Positions 46,130-56,288 are shown, numbered from the stretch's first letter. The stretch: DNA of 64,000 nt from Marinigracilibium pacificum (GCF_012926615.1 NZ_JABBNU010000008.1:236247-300246), one strand, 5' to 3'. Program-made: numbers and translations. Notes: generated from the sequence alone by a model not told the origin.

Positions 46130-46184
46130 TGTCCCTTTTTGGAGGGGACCATATATGTATTGGAAAATTTAAAGCTTTATAAAA

Positions 46185-46628
46185 GTGGATACATTGAGTT
46201 ATAAAACTATTTCAGCGAATAGTGAAACAGTTAACAAAGAGTGGGTTATCATTGACGCTGAACAACAAGTATTAGGACGTTTTGCAAGTGAGGTTGCAAA
46301 AATGATCAGAGGGAAGAACAAAACGAACTTCACTCCACATGCTGATTGTGGGGACAACGTAATTGTTATTAATGCAGAAAAGATCAATCTTACAGGTAAG
46401 AAAATGACTGCTAAACAATACGTTCGTCACACTGGACACCCGGGGGGACAGCGTTTCGCTACTCCGAAGGAGTTGTTAGACAAGAAGCCGGAAAGAGTAT
46501 TGGAAATGGCAGTTAAAGGCATGTTACCTAAAAACAGATTAGGCCGTAAGATTTTCAGTAATCTTTATGTTTACGCGGGAACAGAACATCCGCATGAAGC
46601 ACAAAAACCGAAAGAAATTAAACTTTAA
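46185..46628 (+). CDS. rplM: 50S ribosomal protein L13
   Basis: 147 residues from a GTG at 46185 giving [12 protein letters not shown], the conserved N-terminus in this phylum. L13 blocks [28 protein letters not shown] and [12 protein letters not shown] are all present. It is an early assembly protein of the large subunit. It is the first gene of a run with rpsI, rpsB and tsf. Confidence 0.97.
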   Translation: MDTLSYKTISANSETVNKEWVIIDAEQQVLGRFASEVAKMIRGKNKTNFTPHADCGDNVIVINAEKINLTGKKMTAKQYVRHTGHPGGQRFATPKELLDKKPERVLEMAVKGMLPKNRLGRKIFSNLYVYAGTEHPHEAQKPKEIKL

Positions 46629-46634
46629 TAATTA

Positions 46635-47021
46635 ATGGAAGTAATCAATACCATAGGAAGACGTAAAACTTCTATTGCGAGAATTTACGTGACGCCCGGT
46701 AAAGGTGAAATCACCGTTAACGACAGAGCTCTTGACGAATACTTCCCATCTGGTATTCTTCAGACTATAGTTAAACAACCTCTTGTACTTGTATCAGAGG
46801 ATGGAAGCTATGACGTGAAGGCTATCCTTGATGGTGGAGGAATCGCCGGACAAGCTGAGGCATTACGCCTTGCTATTTCTCGAGCATTAACCGAGATCAA
46901 TCCGGAGCACAGACCTGCGTTAAAGAAGGAAGGTTTCCTTACAAGGGATCCAAGAATGGTCGAAAGAAAGAAATACGGCCGTCGCAAAGCGAGAAGAAGA
47001 TTCCAGTTCTCGAAACGTTAA
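46635..47021 (+). CDS. rpsI: 30S ribosomal protein S9
   Basis: 128 residues starting 6 bases after rplM. It shows [32 protein letters not shown] and the C-terminal [13 protein letters not shown] tail, whose last residues contact P-site tRNA. Confidence 0.97.
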   Translation: MEVINTIGRRKTSIARIYVTPGKGEITVNDRALDEYFPSGILQTIVKQPLVLVSEDGSYDVKAILDGGGIAGQAEALRLAISRALTEINPEHRPALKKEGFLTRDPRMVERKKYGRRKARRRFQFSKR

Positions 47022-47071
47022 TCCTGATAACAGGACTAAGAAAATTAAAATATTGTTAATTAAACTACTCA

Positions 47072-47854
47072 ATGGCAAAACTAGAGTACAAAGACTTATT
47101 GGATGCTGGTGTCCATTTCGGACATTTAAAGAGTAAGTGGAATCCTAAAATGGCTCCATACATTTTCATGGAGAAAAACGGGATCCACGTTATAGACCTC
47201 AACAAGACTTTAGCAAGTCTTGACGAAGCATCCCACGCGTTGCGTAACATTGCACGCTCAGGAAGAAAAATCATGTTTGTTGCTACTAAGAAACAAGCAA
47301 AAGGTATCGTAGCTGAAAATGCTAGAAAATTAAAAATGCCTTACGTTACTGAGCGTTGGTTGGGAGGTATGCTTACAAACTTCGCAACTATCAGAAAATC
47401 ACTTAAGAAAATGTCTGGTATCGATAAGATGATGAAAGAAGAAGCTTATCTGAACCTGGCTAAAAGAGAGCGTCTAATGATTACTCGTGACAGAGAAAAA
47501 TTAGAGCGAGTTTTAGGTGGTATCGCAGATTTAACACGTCTGCCTGCAGCGCTATTTGTAGTAGATATAAAGCGTGAGCATATTGCTATCAAAGAAGCAC
47601 AAAAGCTCAATATTCCAGTATTCGCATTGGTGGATACCAACTCTGACCCCACTCTAGTTGATTATCCAATCCCTGCTAACGATGACGCTTACAAATCTGT
47701 AGAGCTTCTAATTGGTCATATCGCAACAGTAATCGAAGAAGGATTAATGGAGCGCAAGAAAGACAAGGAAGACTCTAAAATGAAGGATGAGGAAAACAAG
47801 AAGCGCGCCGTTGACGAAGGCGAAAAAGTAAACGAAGGTGCTGATAAAGAATAA
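47072..47854 (+). CDS. rpsB: 30S ribosomal protein S2
   Basis: 260 residues. Family motifs are [49 protein letters not shown] and ALVDTNSDP near the C-terminal third. The last 30 residues ([20 protein letters not shown]) are a charged, low-complexity tail, longer than in E. coli. It lies 50 bases after rpsI. Confidence 0.97.
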   Translation: MAKLEYKDLLDAGVHFGHLKSKWNPKMAPYIFMEKNGIHVIDLNKTLASLDEASHALRNIARSGRKIMFVATKKQAKGIVAENARKLKMPYVTERWLGGMLTNFATIRKSLKKMSGIDKMMKEEAYLNLAKRERLMITRDREKLERVLGGIADLTRLPAALFVVDIKREHIAIKEAQKLNIPVFALVDTNSDPTLVDYPIPANDDAYKSVELLIGHIATVIEEGLMERKKDKEDSKMKDEENKKRAVDEGEKVNEGADKE

Positions 47855-47877
47855 TGGCACTTTAAAATAATATATTA

Positions 47878-47919
47878 AATTGAACATTGAAGGTCTTCTT
47901 TCGATGTTCAATTTTTTTT
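47878..47919 (+). terminator. Terminator between rpsB and tsf
   Basis: AATTGAACAT at 47878-47887 pairs with ATGTTCAATT at 47904-47913, with further GAA/TTC pairing inside, then eight T. It may reduce tsf transcription relative to the ribosomal proteins. Confidence 0.8.
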
Positions 47920-47955
47920 AATAGGATCTAGATCTCTTATATAAACAAGATAATC

Positions 47956-48786
47956 ATGGCTGTTACTGCAAAAGAAGTTAACAAACTAAGACAAATGACC
48001 GGTGCCGGTATGATGGACTGTAAAAAGGCATTGGTTGAAGCTGACGGCGACTTCGACAAAGCTGTCGAAATCTTAAGAAAAAAAGGTCAGAAAGTTTCTG
48101 CTAAAAGAAGCGACCGCGAAACAAATGAAGGTAGCGTTTTCGTAAGAACTAATGATGATAAATCTAAAGGTATTATCATCGCTATTGGTTGCGAAACTGA
48201 CTTCGTTGGAAAAAATGAAGAATTCATCAAACTTGGTGAAAGTATTACTGATGCAGCTTTCAACAATAACCCTGCTACTATTGACGAGCTTAAGCAAGTT
48301 AAAATTGGTAATGAAACTGTTGAAGATAAAATTACTGAGCTTGTAGGTAAAATTGGAGAGAAGATCGACATCCTTTCTTATGAAATAATGGAAGGTGAGC
48401 AAGTTGTTCCTTACGTTCACGCAGGTAACAAACTTGGCGTTCTTGTTTCTTTGAAAAATACAGACGGAAGTGACTTGACTGATGCTGGAAGAGACGTTGC
48501 AATGCAAATTGCTGCGATGAACCCTGTTGCTCTTGATAAAGATGGCGTTGATTCTGCAACTGTAGAAAAAGAAATCGAAATCGGTAAAGAGCAAGCTAGA
48601 GCTGAAGGTAAGCCTGAGCAAATTGTTGAAAAAATTGCTATGGGTAAACTTGCCAAGTTCTTCAAGGAAAACACTCTTCTTGAGCAAGCTTTCGTTAAAG
48701 ATAATAGCCAATCAATTTCTCAATACCTAAACGGTGTTAAAAACGGATTGACTGTTTCTGAATTCAAAAGAATTTCTATCGGTTAA
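47956..48786 (+). CDS. tsf: Elongation factor Ts
   Basis: 276 residues. The UBA-like N-terminus reads TAKEVNKLRQMTGAGMMDCK, then KKALVEADGDFDKAVEILRK, followed by the core ETDFVGKNEEF and IAAMNPVAL. It is the nucleotide-exchange factor for EF-Tu. It is separated from rpsB by a terminator hairpin, so it may also have its own promoter, which I did not find. Confidence 0.97.
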   Translation: MAVTAKEVNKLRQMTGAGMMDCKKALVEADGDFDKAVEILRKKGQKVSAKRSDRETNEGSVFVRTNDDKSKGIIIAIGCETDFVGKNEEFIKLGESITDAAFNNNPATIDELKQVKIGNETVEDKITELVGKIGEKIDILSYEIMEGEQVVPYVHAGNKLGVLVSLKNTDGSDLTDAGRDVAMQIAAMNPVALDKDGVDSATVEKEIEIGKEQARAEGKPEQIVEKIAMGKLAKFFKENTLLEQAFVKDNSQSISQYLNGVKNGLTVSEFKRISIG

Positions 48787-48812
48787 TTTATTAGCTGGAT
48801 TCAAGAAATATT

Positions 48813-48842
48813 AAAAAGCACTTCCTAAGAAGTGCTTTTTTT
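48813..48842. terminator. Terminator after tsf (also convergent lipoprotein gene)
   Basis: AAAAAGCACTTC-CTAA-GAAGTGCTTTTT: 12 perfect pairs on a 4-base loop with T and A flanks for both directions. The minus-strand gene stops within the T tail. Confidence 0.9.
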
Positions 48843-49620
48843 ATTCATTCATATTATCTACAACAAATAACAAAGTATCAGTTACTCTTCCTGTTTCTTC
48901 CCAGACTTTAAGCTCACCACTATTATTGGTGAAGCTAAGATTACTTCCTGAAAAATACCTATCAATAATTTGACTTTCATAATTTACCGTGTTTTGATAC
49001 CCTTCAACGGTAGTAGTTTGATCAAATTGAAACATTATCTGGCTTCCTGATACTGTTGCTAATCCTTTAAAAGTATTCAACCCTCCAGTGAATTCTGATG
49101 TTCCTGAATTAACAATAGTTAAATTTGCTCCTATATAATCACAAGTTGGGTAGTTAATTTCATTATCCTGATCAATCTCCCCTACTAACTTCCAGGTTGT
49201 GTTAAACAAACCAACTCCTTCCTCAATAGTTGTTCTTTGCACTGTACAAAAAGGCTCAGCTACCACACTTTCTAAATACGCAACACCTATTTCATTACCG
49301 TCTTCAGGGCATTCAACTTTAATATTTGCCGTAACCAAAAATAACTCTCCATTAAACTCTACTCCCTCTTCCAATGGATTACATATAAGCAATGTATCTA
49401 CGATTTCAGTTCCCGTTGAATTATATAGATAAAAATCATACCCACTACCACTATTCTGCAATGCTCTTAGGTGCCTGCCAGATAAAGATTCTACATAAGG
49501 TCTTCTTGGGTCACAAATATCATATACACAGGGTTCATCATCAATTTTGTAACTCTCAGAACATCCAAAAACAATTACAAAAATGAATAAATAAAAAATT
49601 CTTAAATTTTTAATTAACAT
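48841..49620 (-). CDS. Putative lipoprotein with META/HslJ-like segment
   Basis: The ATG at 49620 is preferred to an in-frame TTG at 49626 and leaves 2 bases to the upstream gene. 259 residues; lipobox IVFGC (Cys20). The C-terminal half has FNTTWKLVGEIDQDNEI and QIMFQFDQTTTVEGY, which resembles the META/HslJ fold of small Bacteroidota lipoproteins. The first half is Cys-containing and unrecognised. Last gene of the operon with pepP and the nuclease. Confidence 0.7.
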   Translation of the reverse strand: MLIKNLRIFYLFIFVIVFGCSESYKIDDEPCVYDICDPRRPYVESLSGRHLRALQNSGSGYDFYLYNSTGTEIVDTLLICNPLEEGVEFNGELFLVTANIKVECPEDGNEIGVAYLESVVAEPFCTVQRTTIEEGVGLFNTTWKLVGEIDQDNEINYPTCDYIGANLTIVNSGTSEFTGGLNTFKGLATVSGSQIMFQFDQTTTVEGYQNTVNYESQIIDRYFSGSNLSFTNNSGELKVWEETGRVTDTLLFVVDNMNE

Positions 49621-49622
49621 CT

Positions 49623-50894
49623 TCAATTCATTAATTCTTCTATATGATCTGCTTCAATCGGAATATCTTTCATCAAATCTACTATACCGTCCTTCTTTAC
49701 CACGACATCATTTTCAAGTCTGATCCCAATCTCTTCATCAATCAAATATAAGCCAGGCTCGACTGTTATCACAGCATTCTCCTTCAATGGTTCTTCTGAT
49801 GAAATTATATCATGAGTATCAATTCCAAGGTGATGACATGTGCCATGCATAAAATATTTACGATAAGCTGGATTCTCTTTAGTAGAGTTAGCGACTTCTT
49901 CCTTAGTTAATAATCCATTTTCATGTAATAACTCCTGAATAAATTCCCCAGCCTCTAAGTTTATGCTCTTTAGGGTTTTTCCTGCACTAATTATACTAAA
50001 TGTGTATCTCTGTGCTTTTAATACTATATCATATATCTGCCTTTGACGTTTAGTAAACCTTCCATTTACAGGAACCGTTCTGGTAAGATCAGCACTATAG
50101 TGTCTATACCGTGCCCCAACGTCCATCAACACTAATGAACCGTCCTTAATTATTTTATTATTTCTAATATAATGAAGGATACAAGCATCTTTCCCAGAGG
50201 CTATTATTGGCTCATATGCAAAACCTTCTGCGTTATGTTTTAAAAACTCATAATAATATACTCCTTGTATTTCGTTCTCTGTCTTTCCGGGTTTTATTTG
50301 TTTCAATACATTTTTAAAGGCATCTCCGGTGATATTACAAGCTTCTGACATCAATTCAATTTCCAGCTCATCTTTTGCTCCTCTTAAATCTTGAAAAACC
50401 TTATTTACCACCTTGATTTCTTTCTTAGGAAATAAGTTTCGAGCACTTTCTAAAAATCTCTTATTATTACTAAATACCTCAGGAGCCGTCCTTCGTGGAT
50501 AGTCATCCAATAAACTAAGAGAATTGAAACTATTTATTTCAGTTGCAAAATCTTCTTCAAATTCCTTTACCCATTTAATTTCACTAATGCCACTAATAGA
50601 AGATGCCTCTTCCTTTGATAGTTTTCTTCCTTCCCAGATAATTGTATGATCATCCGAATATCTAATATATAAGGTCTCAAAAACATTACCATTATCTTTT
50701 TTAATAACCAGAATCGTTTGCTCCTGAATAATGCCAGTTAAATAATAAATATTTGAATCCTGTACAAAAGGATAGTTGCCATCTGCATTGGTTGGCATCA
50801 GGTCATTACTTTTTAAAACTGCAATTGTCGAATCAGACAGATGTTCAACAAACCTTTTTCTCCTCCTGATATAATACTCCTTATGTTTATCCAT
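49623..50894 (-). CDS. pepP: Xaa-Pro aminopeptidase (aminopeptidase P, M24B)
   Basis: 423 residues. An N-terminal creatinase-like domain includes FVQDSNIYYLTGI. The pita-bread metal ligands are Asp in LMDVGARYRHYSADLTRTVP (two Asp), His in GTCHHLGIDTHD, Glu in VEPGLYL and Glu in GIRLENDVVV. It removes N-terminal residues before proline. It overlaps the nuclease gene by 8 bases, so the two are translationally coupled. Confidence 0.93.
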   Translation of the reverse strand: MDKHKEYYIRRRKRFVEHLSDSTIAVLKSNDLMPTNADGNYPFVQDSNIYYLTGIIQEQTILVIKKDNGNVFETLYIRYSDDHTIIWEGRKLSKEEASSISGISEIKWVKEFEEDFATEINSFNSLSLLDDYPRRTAPEVFSNNKRFLESARNLFPKKEIKVVNKVFQDLRGAKDELEIELMSEACNITGDAFKNVLKQIKPGKTENEIQGVYYYEFLKHNAEGFAYEPIIASGKDACILHYIRNNKIIKDGSLVLMDVGARYRHYSADLTRTVPVNGRFTKRQRQIYDIVLKAQRYTFSIISAGKTLKSINLEAGEFIQELLHENGLLTKEEVANSTKENPAYRKYFMHGTCHHLGIDTHDIISSEEPLKENAVITVEPGLYLIDEEIGIRLENDVVVKKDGIVDLMKDIPIEADHIEELMN

Positions 50895-51813
50895 TATTCT
50901 TTTTCTTATTGGCTTTTTTATATCGCTTTAATAATTTATTTAAATCCGGTTGGCCGGCATTAACCCAACATGTAAACCAGAAATCACCTATGCTGTTTAT
51001 TGATTTAATCATTTGTCTTTCTACCATACCATTCAAAAGTTTATGATATTCACTCGAAAGTTCGAATGAAGGCCTTTTCACTTCAACATTATTTCTTAAA
51101 GTAACACTATAGTGAGATGACTCGTCAATATTTTCTTTCGCCTTTAACTCAGCTTTAAAAACAAGATCAAGTTGTTCATGACTATCTCCAATTATTCTCC
51201 AGATTTCGAGTTGAGTCTTCTGAATATACTTTGCTTTTCTTGGTATTAATGAAAAATCTTTAAAAAACAATTCAGGTAATCGCGTTTCCCAAAATGAATG
51301 TATCCCTTCCTGCCCTGTTAACTGGCCATTATAGTTAATTGTAGTGTGAAGTGGCACATGCGCATCGCCAATATAATGCCCTAATTCGGCAGAAAGCTGA
51401 ATTATCTTATCAACATTTTTTTCTTTGAAAGCTAATGTAAGTCTATTACACATTCTTTCAACATGCCAAGGTAAGATTCCATAGGCATTCAGCGTGTCTT
51501 CAGAAAGTGAATCAACAGCATCACTCCAGTATTTTGGCAACAGAAATACAGCAGAATCACCATAGGCATCTGCGTCCAGATAATGTCGCGGAGCCTCTTC
51601 AGGCACAGAATGCCTTCGTTTATCAGGATCTACCGAATGCTCGCTTAAATAGGAGGAAAAATGCTTGTAAAACTTAATCATCTCAGGAGGTAAAGTGAGC
51701 ACTGCTCTCCTGTTTATTTCTCTGTGAGCAAAGAATCCCCATGAAAAAATCAGGGATGGTAAAAGAATCAGTATAACTATACTTAACCAGGATTTCAAGC
51801 TTCTATTAATCAT
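50887..51813 (-). CDS. S1/P1-type zinc nuclease family protein
   Basis: 308 residues with a signal peptide ending before WGFFAHREI, so the mature protein would start with the zinc-binding Trp typical of the S1/P1 nuclease and phospholipase C superfamily. Further ligands are in HYLDAD, LGHYIGDAHVPLHT and GIHSFWE, separated as in the family. It probably degrades nucleic acid outside the cytoplasm; a lipase role cannot be excluded. First gene of the operon with pepP. Confidence 0.85.
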   Translation of the reverse strand: MINRSLKSWLSIVILILLPSLIFSWGFFAHREINRRAVLTLPPEMIKFYKHFSSYLSEHSVDPDKRRHSVPEEAPRHYLDADAYGDSAVFLLPKYWSDAVDSLSEDTLNAYGILPWHVERMCNRLTLAFKEKNVDKIIQLSAELGHYIGDAHVPLHTTINYNGQLTGQEGIHSFWETRLPELFFKDFSLIPRKAKYIQKTQLEIWRIIGDSHEQLDLVFKAELKAKENIDESSHYSVTLRNNVEVKRPSFELSSEYHKLLNGMVERQMIKSINSIGDFWFTCWVNAGQPDLNKLLKRYKKANKKKNNG

Positions 51814-51951
51814 CTAAAAATATCTCAATTTCAATGTGATAACTCTCTGTAATATGTGCCTAAAATATTCATTATTGCTCATAAAATTCATTACCTTTGT
51901 AACCAATTGAAAAAAAGGAGATTAATTTTATACAGAAAATGCAAATAGTAC

Positions 51952-51981
51952 TTTGTGTTTATAAAAAAATTCGTACATTTG
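51952..51981 (+). promoter_or_regulatory. Promoter of rpsT
   Basis: TTTG at 51952-51955, 18-base spacer, TACATTTG at 51974-51981: a complete match to the Bacteroidota consensus. The predicted leader is about 30 bases. Confidence 0.8.
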
Positions 51982-52017
51982 CACTCCTAAATTTGAAACA
52001 AGATAAAGTATAGATAA

Positions 52018-52272
52018 ATGGCAAATCATAAGTCGGCATTAAAGAGAATTCGTTCAAGCGCTGCTAGAAGATTGAGAAACCGTTATCAGCATAAAACTAC
52101 TCGTACGTTTATCAAACGTCTGAGACATACTAATGATAAAGCTGAAGCACAGGAACTTTTCAACAAGGTTTCTTCAATGATTGACAAGTTAGCAAAGAAA
52201 AATATCATTCATGATAACAAAGCAGCTAACCAAAAGTCAAAATTGAGAAAATTTGTTAACGGCTTAGCATAA
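52018..52272 (+). CDS. rpsT: 30S ribosomal protein S20
   Basis: 84 residues: MANHKSALKRIRSSAARRLR followed by NRYQHKTTRTFIKRLR and the C-terminal NIIHDNKAANQKSKLRKFV. This is a basic helical S20 protein at usual length. It stands alone between a strong promoter and a terminator. Confidence 0.97.
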   Translation: MANHKSALKRIRSSAARRLRNRYQHKTTRTFIKRLRHTNDKAEAQELFNKVSSMIDKLAKKNIIHDNKAANQKSKLRKFVNGLA

Positions 52273-52295
52273 TTTAAGCTGTTCTTAAAATATTT

Positions 52296-52328
52296 AAGCT
52301 TTGCCTAAATTCAGGCAAGGCTTTTTTT
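52296..52328 (+). terminator. Terminator of rpsT
   Basis: AAGCTTTGCCT pairs with AGGCAAGGCTT (11 pairs, one G-U) on loop AAATTC, followed by seven T. Confidence 0.9.
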
Positions 52329-52412
52329 GTTTCCCGATATTTTGAGATCCACAAAAAGCCCAATTAGCCGTTTACCTTGCATTTTTTATAATGCCATTCG
52401 TTATTTGCTCGA

Positions 52413-53102
52413 ATGGAAGATCAACACCTCAACATACGGAGCTGGGCTGAAGAAGACAGGCCTAGAGAAAAATTACTTACCAAAGGCAAATCGGCCTTAA
52501 GTGATGCCGAATTATTAGCAATCCTTATCGGATCAGGAACAAGGTCAATGTCAGCGGTGGATCTCTGCAAGAAAATTCTTTACAGTACTGACAATGATAT
52601 AAACAAACTGGCTAAAATGACTATTGCCGAACTTATGCGCTTTAAAGGCATTGGTGAAGCTAAAGCTATTAGTATTGTAAGTGCTCTTGAGTTAGGCAGA
52701 AGAAGAAAGCCTGAAGGGAAAAATATCTCGCGAATTACATGCTCTACTGATGCCTTCAATATCCTCTCACCTTTAATGAAAGACCTACCTCATGAAGAGT
52801 TCTGGATAATTTTACTTAACAGACAAAACGGGGTTATAAAAACAATAAAAACAAGTAGCGGAGGTGTGTCAGGCACAGTCGTTGACCCAAAAATTGTTTT
52901 CAAAATGGCTGTTGATCATACCGCCTCTGGTGTAATACTATCCCACAACCATCCTTCCGGAAACCTAAAACCTAGTCAGGCAGACCTTCAACTCACTCGT
53001 AAAATCAAAGAAGCAGGAATACTTCTTGAAGTTCCCGTACTTGACCATCTGATAATTACAAATAATGGCTATTTTAGCATGGCAGATGAAGGTGTTTTAT
53101 AA
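52413..53102 (+). CDS. radC: RadC family protein (JAMM/MPN+ domain)
   Basis: 229 residues. The N-terminal helix-hairpin-helix part (RPREKLLTKGKSALSDAELL, RFKGIGEAKAISIV) is followed by the JAMM zinc motif SHNHPSGNLKPSQAD with upstream Glu in HEEFWIILLN. The family is named for DNA repair but its role is unproven. Followed 10 bases later by the DUF1684 gene. Confidence 0.94.
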   Translation: MEDQHLNIRSWAEEDRPREKLLTKGKSALSDAELLAILIGSGTRSMSAVDLCKKILYSTDNDINKLAKMTIAELMRFKGIGEAKAISIVSALELGRRRKPEGKNISRITCSTDAFNILSPLMKDLPHEEFWIILLNRQNGVIKTIKTSSGGVSGTVVDPKIVFKMAVDHTASGVILSHNHPSGNLKPSQADLQLTRKIKEAGILLEVPVLDHLIITNNGYFSMADEGVL

Positions 53103-53112
53103 TTAATCAGAT

Positions 53113-53697
53113 ATGAAATTCAAGATAATAATTATTGTTTCTATAGTATTTCTTATTGGTCTTACAATCTTCAATATGATGGGAGGAAGCAAAAAAAGCT
53201 GGGAAAACTGGAAAGAAGAAAGACACCAGTTTTTTACAAATTCCCAGAACTCTCCTTTCAATGAAGCAAAGATCGAATTTAAAGGCCTCAACTATTTTGA
53301 CTATAATGAAAGTTTTGCTATCAAAGCTACACTAAGTCCGATTCGACCTATAGAGCCAGTAAAAATAAATAGCACTTCCGGAGAAGAAATGACTTACTTT
53401 AAGTCTGCTAAGGCGTCCTTTGAAATTGACAACACTCCATTTGAAGTAATCCTGTTTACTTTAACAAAAGACTCTCCTGATGAATATCATCTTTTATTTA
53501 CCGATGAGACTAATGGCGTATCTACATACGGCGGAGGAAGGTATATCGAAATTCCTTTTAAATCTGCTGGAAAAGTCTTAATTGATTTTAACAAATCTTA
53601 CTTTCCTTACTGTGCCTATGTGCATGATTACAGCTGCCCAATCCCTCCAGGAAGCAATCATCTTAATATATCTGTGAATGCAGGAGAAAAAGAATAA
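53113..53697 (+). CDS. DUF1684 family protein
   Basis: 194 residues with an N-terminal membrane anchor (IIIIVSIVFLIGLTIF). WENWKEERHQFFTNSQNSPF, then GGGRYIEIPF and LIDFNKSYFPYCAY with PIPPGSNHLNISV match DUF1684. Conserved Cys and Pro residues are in place. Function unknown. Probably cotranscribed with radC. Confidence 0.85.
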   Translation: MKFKIIIIVSIVFLIGLTIFNMMGGSKKSWENWKEERHQFFTNSQNSPFNEAKIEFKGLNYFDYNESFAIKATLSPIRPIEPVKINSTSGEEMTYFKSAKASFEIDNTPFEVILFTLTKDSPDEYHLLFTDETNGVSTYGGGRYIEIPFKSAGKVLIDFNKSYFPYCAYVHDYSCPIPPGSNHLNISVNAGEKE

Positions 53698-53748
53698 GAA
53701 TAAAGTCATATGATTGATATTTTTTATGCTTTCACAAAGGATATTGTT

Positions 53749-53756
53749 TAATTTTG
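53749..53756 (+). promoter_or_regulatory. Possible -7 element of the pheT promoter
   Basis: TAATTTTG fits TAnnTTTG fully, 30 bases before pheT. No TTG lies at the usual distance; only TTTC at 53730-53733, 15 bases upstream. Confidence 0.35.
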
Positions 53757-53785
53757 AGTTTTTAAAATCAGATTAAAATAAAATC

Positions 53786-56206
53786 ATGAAAATTTCGCTT
53801 AACTGGCTGAAAGAATATATAGATATTAATGATTTCACAACTGAAGAACTTGAAGAAATGCTTACGCAAACGGGTCTTGAAGTTGAAGGAATTGAAAAAT
53901 TTGAAACAATAGAAGGTGGCCTTGAAGGTGTTGTTGTAGGAGAAGTTCTTACATGTGAAAAACACCCTGATGCTGATAAACTGAAGATTACTACCGTTGA
54001 TATTGGCGAGGAAGAACCGTCAACAATTGTTTGTGGCGCACCAAATGTTGCTGCCGGACAAAAAGTCTTAGTTGCTACGGTAGGAACTACATTATATCCT
54101 GAAGGAGGAGAACCATTTAAAATCAAAAAAGCAAAAATCAGGGGCCAGGAATCTTTTGGTATGATATGCGCTGAAGATGAACTAGGAATCGGTCATTCCC
54201 ACGATGGAATAATGATTTTAGAAACAGAGCTTCCAAATGGCACTCCCGCATCAGAATATTTAAACATCAAATCGGATCAGGTAATTGAAATCGGATTAAC
54301 ACCGAATAGATCTGACGCAACCTCTCACATTGGTGTTGCAAGAGATATTCATGCAGTTACAGGCAATGCTGTTAAATGGCCTGAGACATCAGAATTCCCT
54401 ATTAGCTCTGAAGAAGCTCCTATTAACGTTGTTGTTGAGAATAAAGAAGCATGTCCTAGGTATGCAGGTATCACAATTAAAAATGTTAAAGTTGGATCTT
54501 CTCCGGATTGGCTTCAAAATAGTCTTCTTGCAATTGGATTAACGCCAAAAAACAATGTTGTTGATGTAACAAACTTTGTTTTACATGAAATGGGTCAACC
54601 TCTTCATGCATTTGATGCATCAGTAATTGCAGGAAATGAAGTCAGGGTAAAAACTCTTCCTTCAAATACTGCTTTTACCACTCTCGATGATGTGGAAAGG
54701 AAACTACATGAAAATGACCTGATGATATGCAATGGTAATGATGAAGGAATGTGTATTGCCGGAGTTTTTGGAGGTAAGAAAAGTGGTGTATCTGAATCTA
54801 CTGACACAGTTTTTCTTGAAAGCGCTTATTTTAATCCAAACTACATTCGATCTACCAGCCAACGTCATCTATTAAAAACTGATGCAAGCTTTAGGTTCGA
54901 AAGAGGAACAGATCCTAATATTTGCGTTTATGCCCTAAAAAGAGCCGCACTTCTAATTTCAGAGCTTACAGGAGGTAAAATCACTGGTAAAACAATTGAT
55001 ATTTATGAAACCCCGATAATTCCTGTGCAGATTGATGTTAAATACAAAAACATTGACAGGTTAATTGGAATAAAAATAGATAGAAACAGAATTAAAGAAA
55101 TTCTTAATCGACTGGAAATAAAAGTATCTGATGAAACCGAAACCGGATTTACAGCTACGGTTCCAACGTACAGAGTTGATGTAACGAGAGAAGCTGATGT
55201 TATTGAAGAGATTGTAAGAATCTACGGATTGAATAACATACCTCTTAACGAAACACTAAGCGCTGATTTCCTAAGTAGTTTTGACGAAAAAGATCCGGGT
55301 AAAATTTATACAACTACTGCCCATTATCTTGCCAGTCTTGGATTTCATGAGATAATGTCTAATTCATTAACAAAACCTCAATACGCTGAATCTGTAGAAG
55401 ATTTAAAAAGTGAGGAAGATGTTGTTATTCTAAATAAGCTAAGTGAAGATCTTGGCGTGATGAGACAAACATTATTATTCGGAGGGCTTGAAGCAATTGC
55501 CAGAAACCAAAACAGAAAGCAACAAAACCTTAAGTTATTTGAATTAGGGAAAACTTATAAAAAAACTGAAAAAGGATACTCGGAAGGTTATAAGTTAGCT
55601 CTTTTTGTAACTGGTGATTCAAAAGAAGAAAACTGGCAGGGTAAAGCTGTTCAATCTGATTTTCATTGGCTTTTTGGGAAAGTGATGACAATCCTTGAAA
55701 AGTTTAACTTCAATACAATTACTAAGGAGCGAATCTCTGACGGGATCCTGGCTGATGGCCTTTCAATTTCAGTTAACAACAAGCTACTGGTTAAGTTTGG
55801 TATAGTTAAAAATGAGCTAACATCAATTAATGAGGTAAAAATACCTGTATGGTATGCTGAGTTTGACTGGGATATGATGTTAAAGCTTAAAGACAATAGC
55901 CTGAAATATGATGAAATCTCAAGATTCCCTGAGGTAAGAAGAGACCTTTCTTTGGTTATAGATAAAAATATATCTTTTGATGATCTTGCTGCTACTGCTT
56001 ATAAAGCAGAAAGAAAACATCTGAAAAACATAAACGTGTTTGATGTTTACGAAGGTGATAAGATTGAAGAAGGTAAAAAAGCATACGCTCTTAGTTTCAT
56101 TCTTGAAAATAAGGATAAAACTCTGACAGACAAAATGATAGATCAAAGTATGAATAGATTGATCAAAGCCTTTGAAGAGGAGAATGGCGCATACATCAGA
56201 AAATAA
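53786..56206 (+). CDS. pheT: Phenylalanyl-tRNA synthetase beta subunit
   Basis: 806 residues, normal length. The start MKISLNWLKEYIDINDFTTE is conserved. The tRNA-binding (OB) domain lies at about 40-150 (VGEVLTCEKHPDADKLKI), the B3/B4 editing domain in the 210-400 region (FVLHEMGQPLHAFDA), the B5 domain near 405-475, and the ferredoxin-like anticodon domain at the C-terminus (SRFPEVRRDLSLVIDKNISF). The alpha subunit gene is not in the window. Confidence 0.96.
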   Translation: MKISLNWLKEYIDINDFTTEELEEMLTQTGLEVEGIEKFETIEGGLEGVVVGEVLTCEKHPDADKLKITTVDIGEEEPSTIVCGAPNVAAGQKVLVATVGTTLYPEGGEPFKIKKAKIRGQESFGMICAEDELGIGHSHDGIMILETELPNGTPASEYLNIKSDQVIEIGLTPNRSDATSHIGVARDIHAVTGNAVKWPETSEFPISSEEAPINVVVENKEACPRYAGITIKNVKVGSSPDWLQNSLLAIGLTPKNNVVDVTNFVLHEMGQPLHAFDASVIAGNEVRVKTLPSNTAFTTLDDVERKLHENDLMICNGNDEGMCIAGVFGGKKSGVSESTDTVFLESAYFNPNYIRSTSQRHLLKTDASFRFERGTDPNICVYALKRAALLISELTGGKITGKTIDIYETPIIPVQIDVKYKNIDRLIGIKIDRNRIKEILNRLEIKVSDETETGFTATVPTYRVDVTREADVIEEIVRIYGLNNIPLNETLSADFLSSFDEKDPGKIYTTTAHYLASLGFHEIMSNSLTKPQYAESVEDLKSEEDVVILNKLSEDLGVMRQTLLFGGLEAIARNQNRKQQNLKLFELGKTYKKTEKGYSEGYKLALFVTGDSKEENWQGKAVQSDFHWLFGKVMTILEKFNFNTITKERISDGILADGLSISVNNKLLVKFGIVKNELTSINEVKIPVWYAEFDWDMMLKLKDNSLKYDEISRFPEVRRDLSLVIDKNISFDDLAATAYKAERKHLKNINVFDVYEGDKIEEGKKAYALSFILENKDKTLTDKMIDQSMNRLIKAFEEENGAYIRK

Positions 56207-56288
56207 TTCTTTGATACTGTGTATTTATTTAATAAGTCTGTATATTAAAGTCTAGTATTCTGTTCAAACTGATACTTTGTAATTGCTA

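Noticed and set aside
46155..46172. A five-codon leader peptide before rplM
   Set aside because: Too short to separate from chance, and this phylum makes little use of Shine-Dalgarno sites. Mentioned only within the leader finding.
48073..48711. A 212-residue ORF on the minus strand inside tsf
   Set aside because: It is the shadow of strongly biased codons in tsf. The translation is Ser/Phe/Asn-rich with no domain, and tsf is certain.
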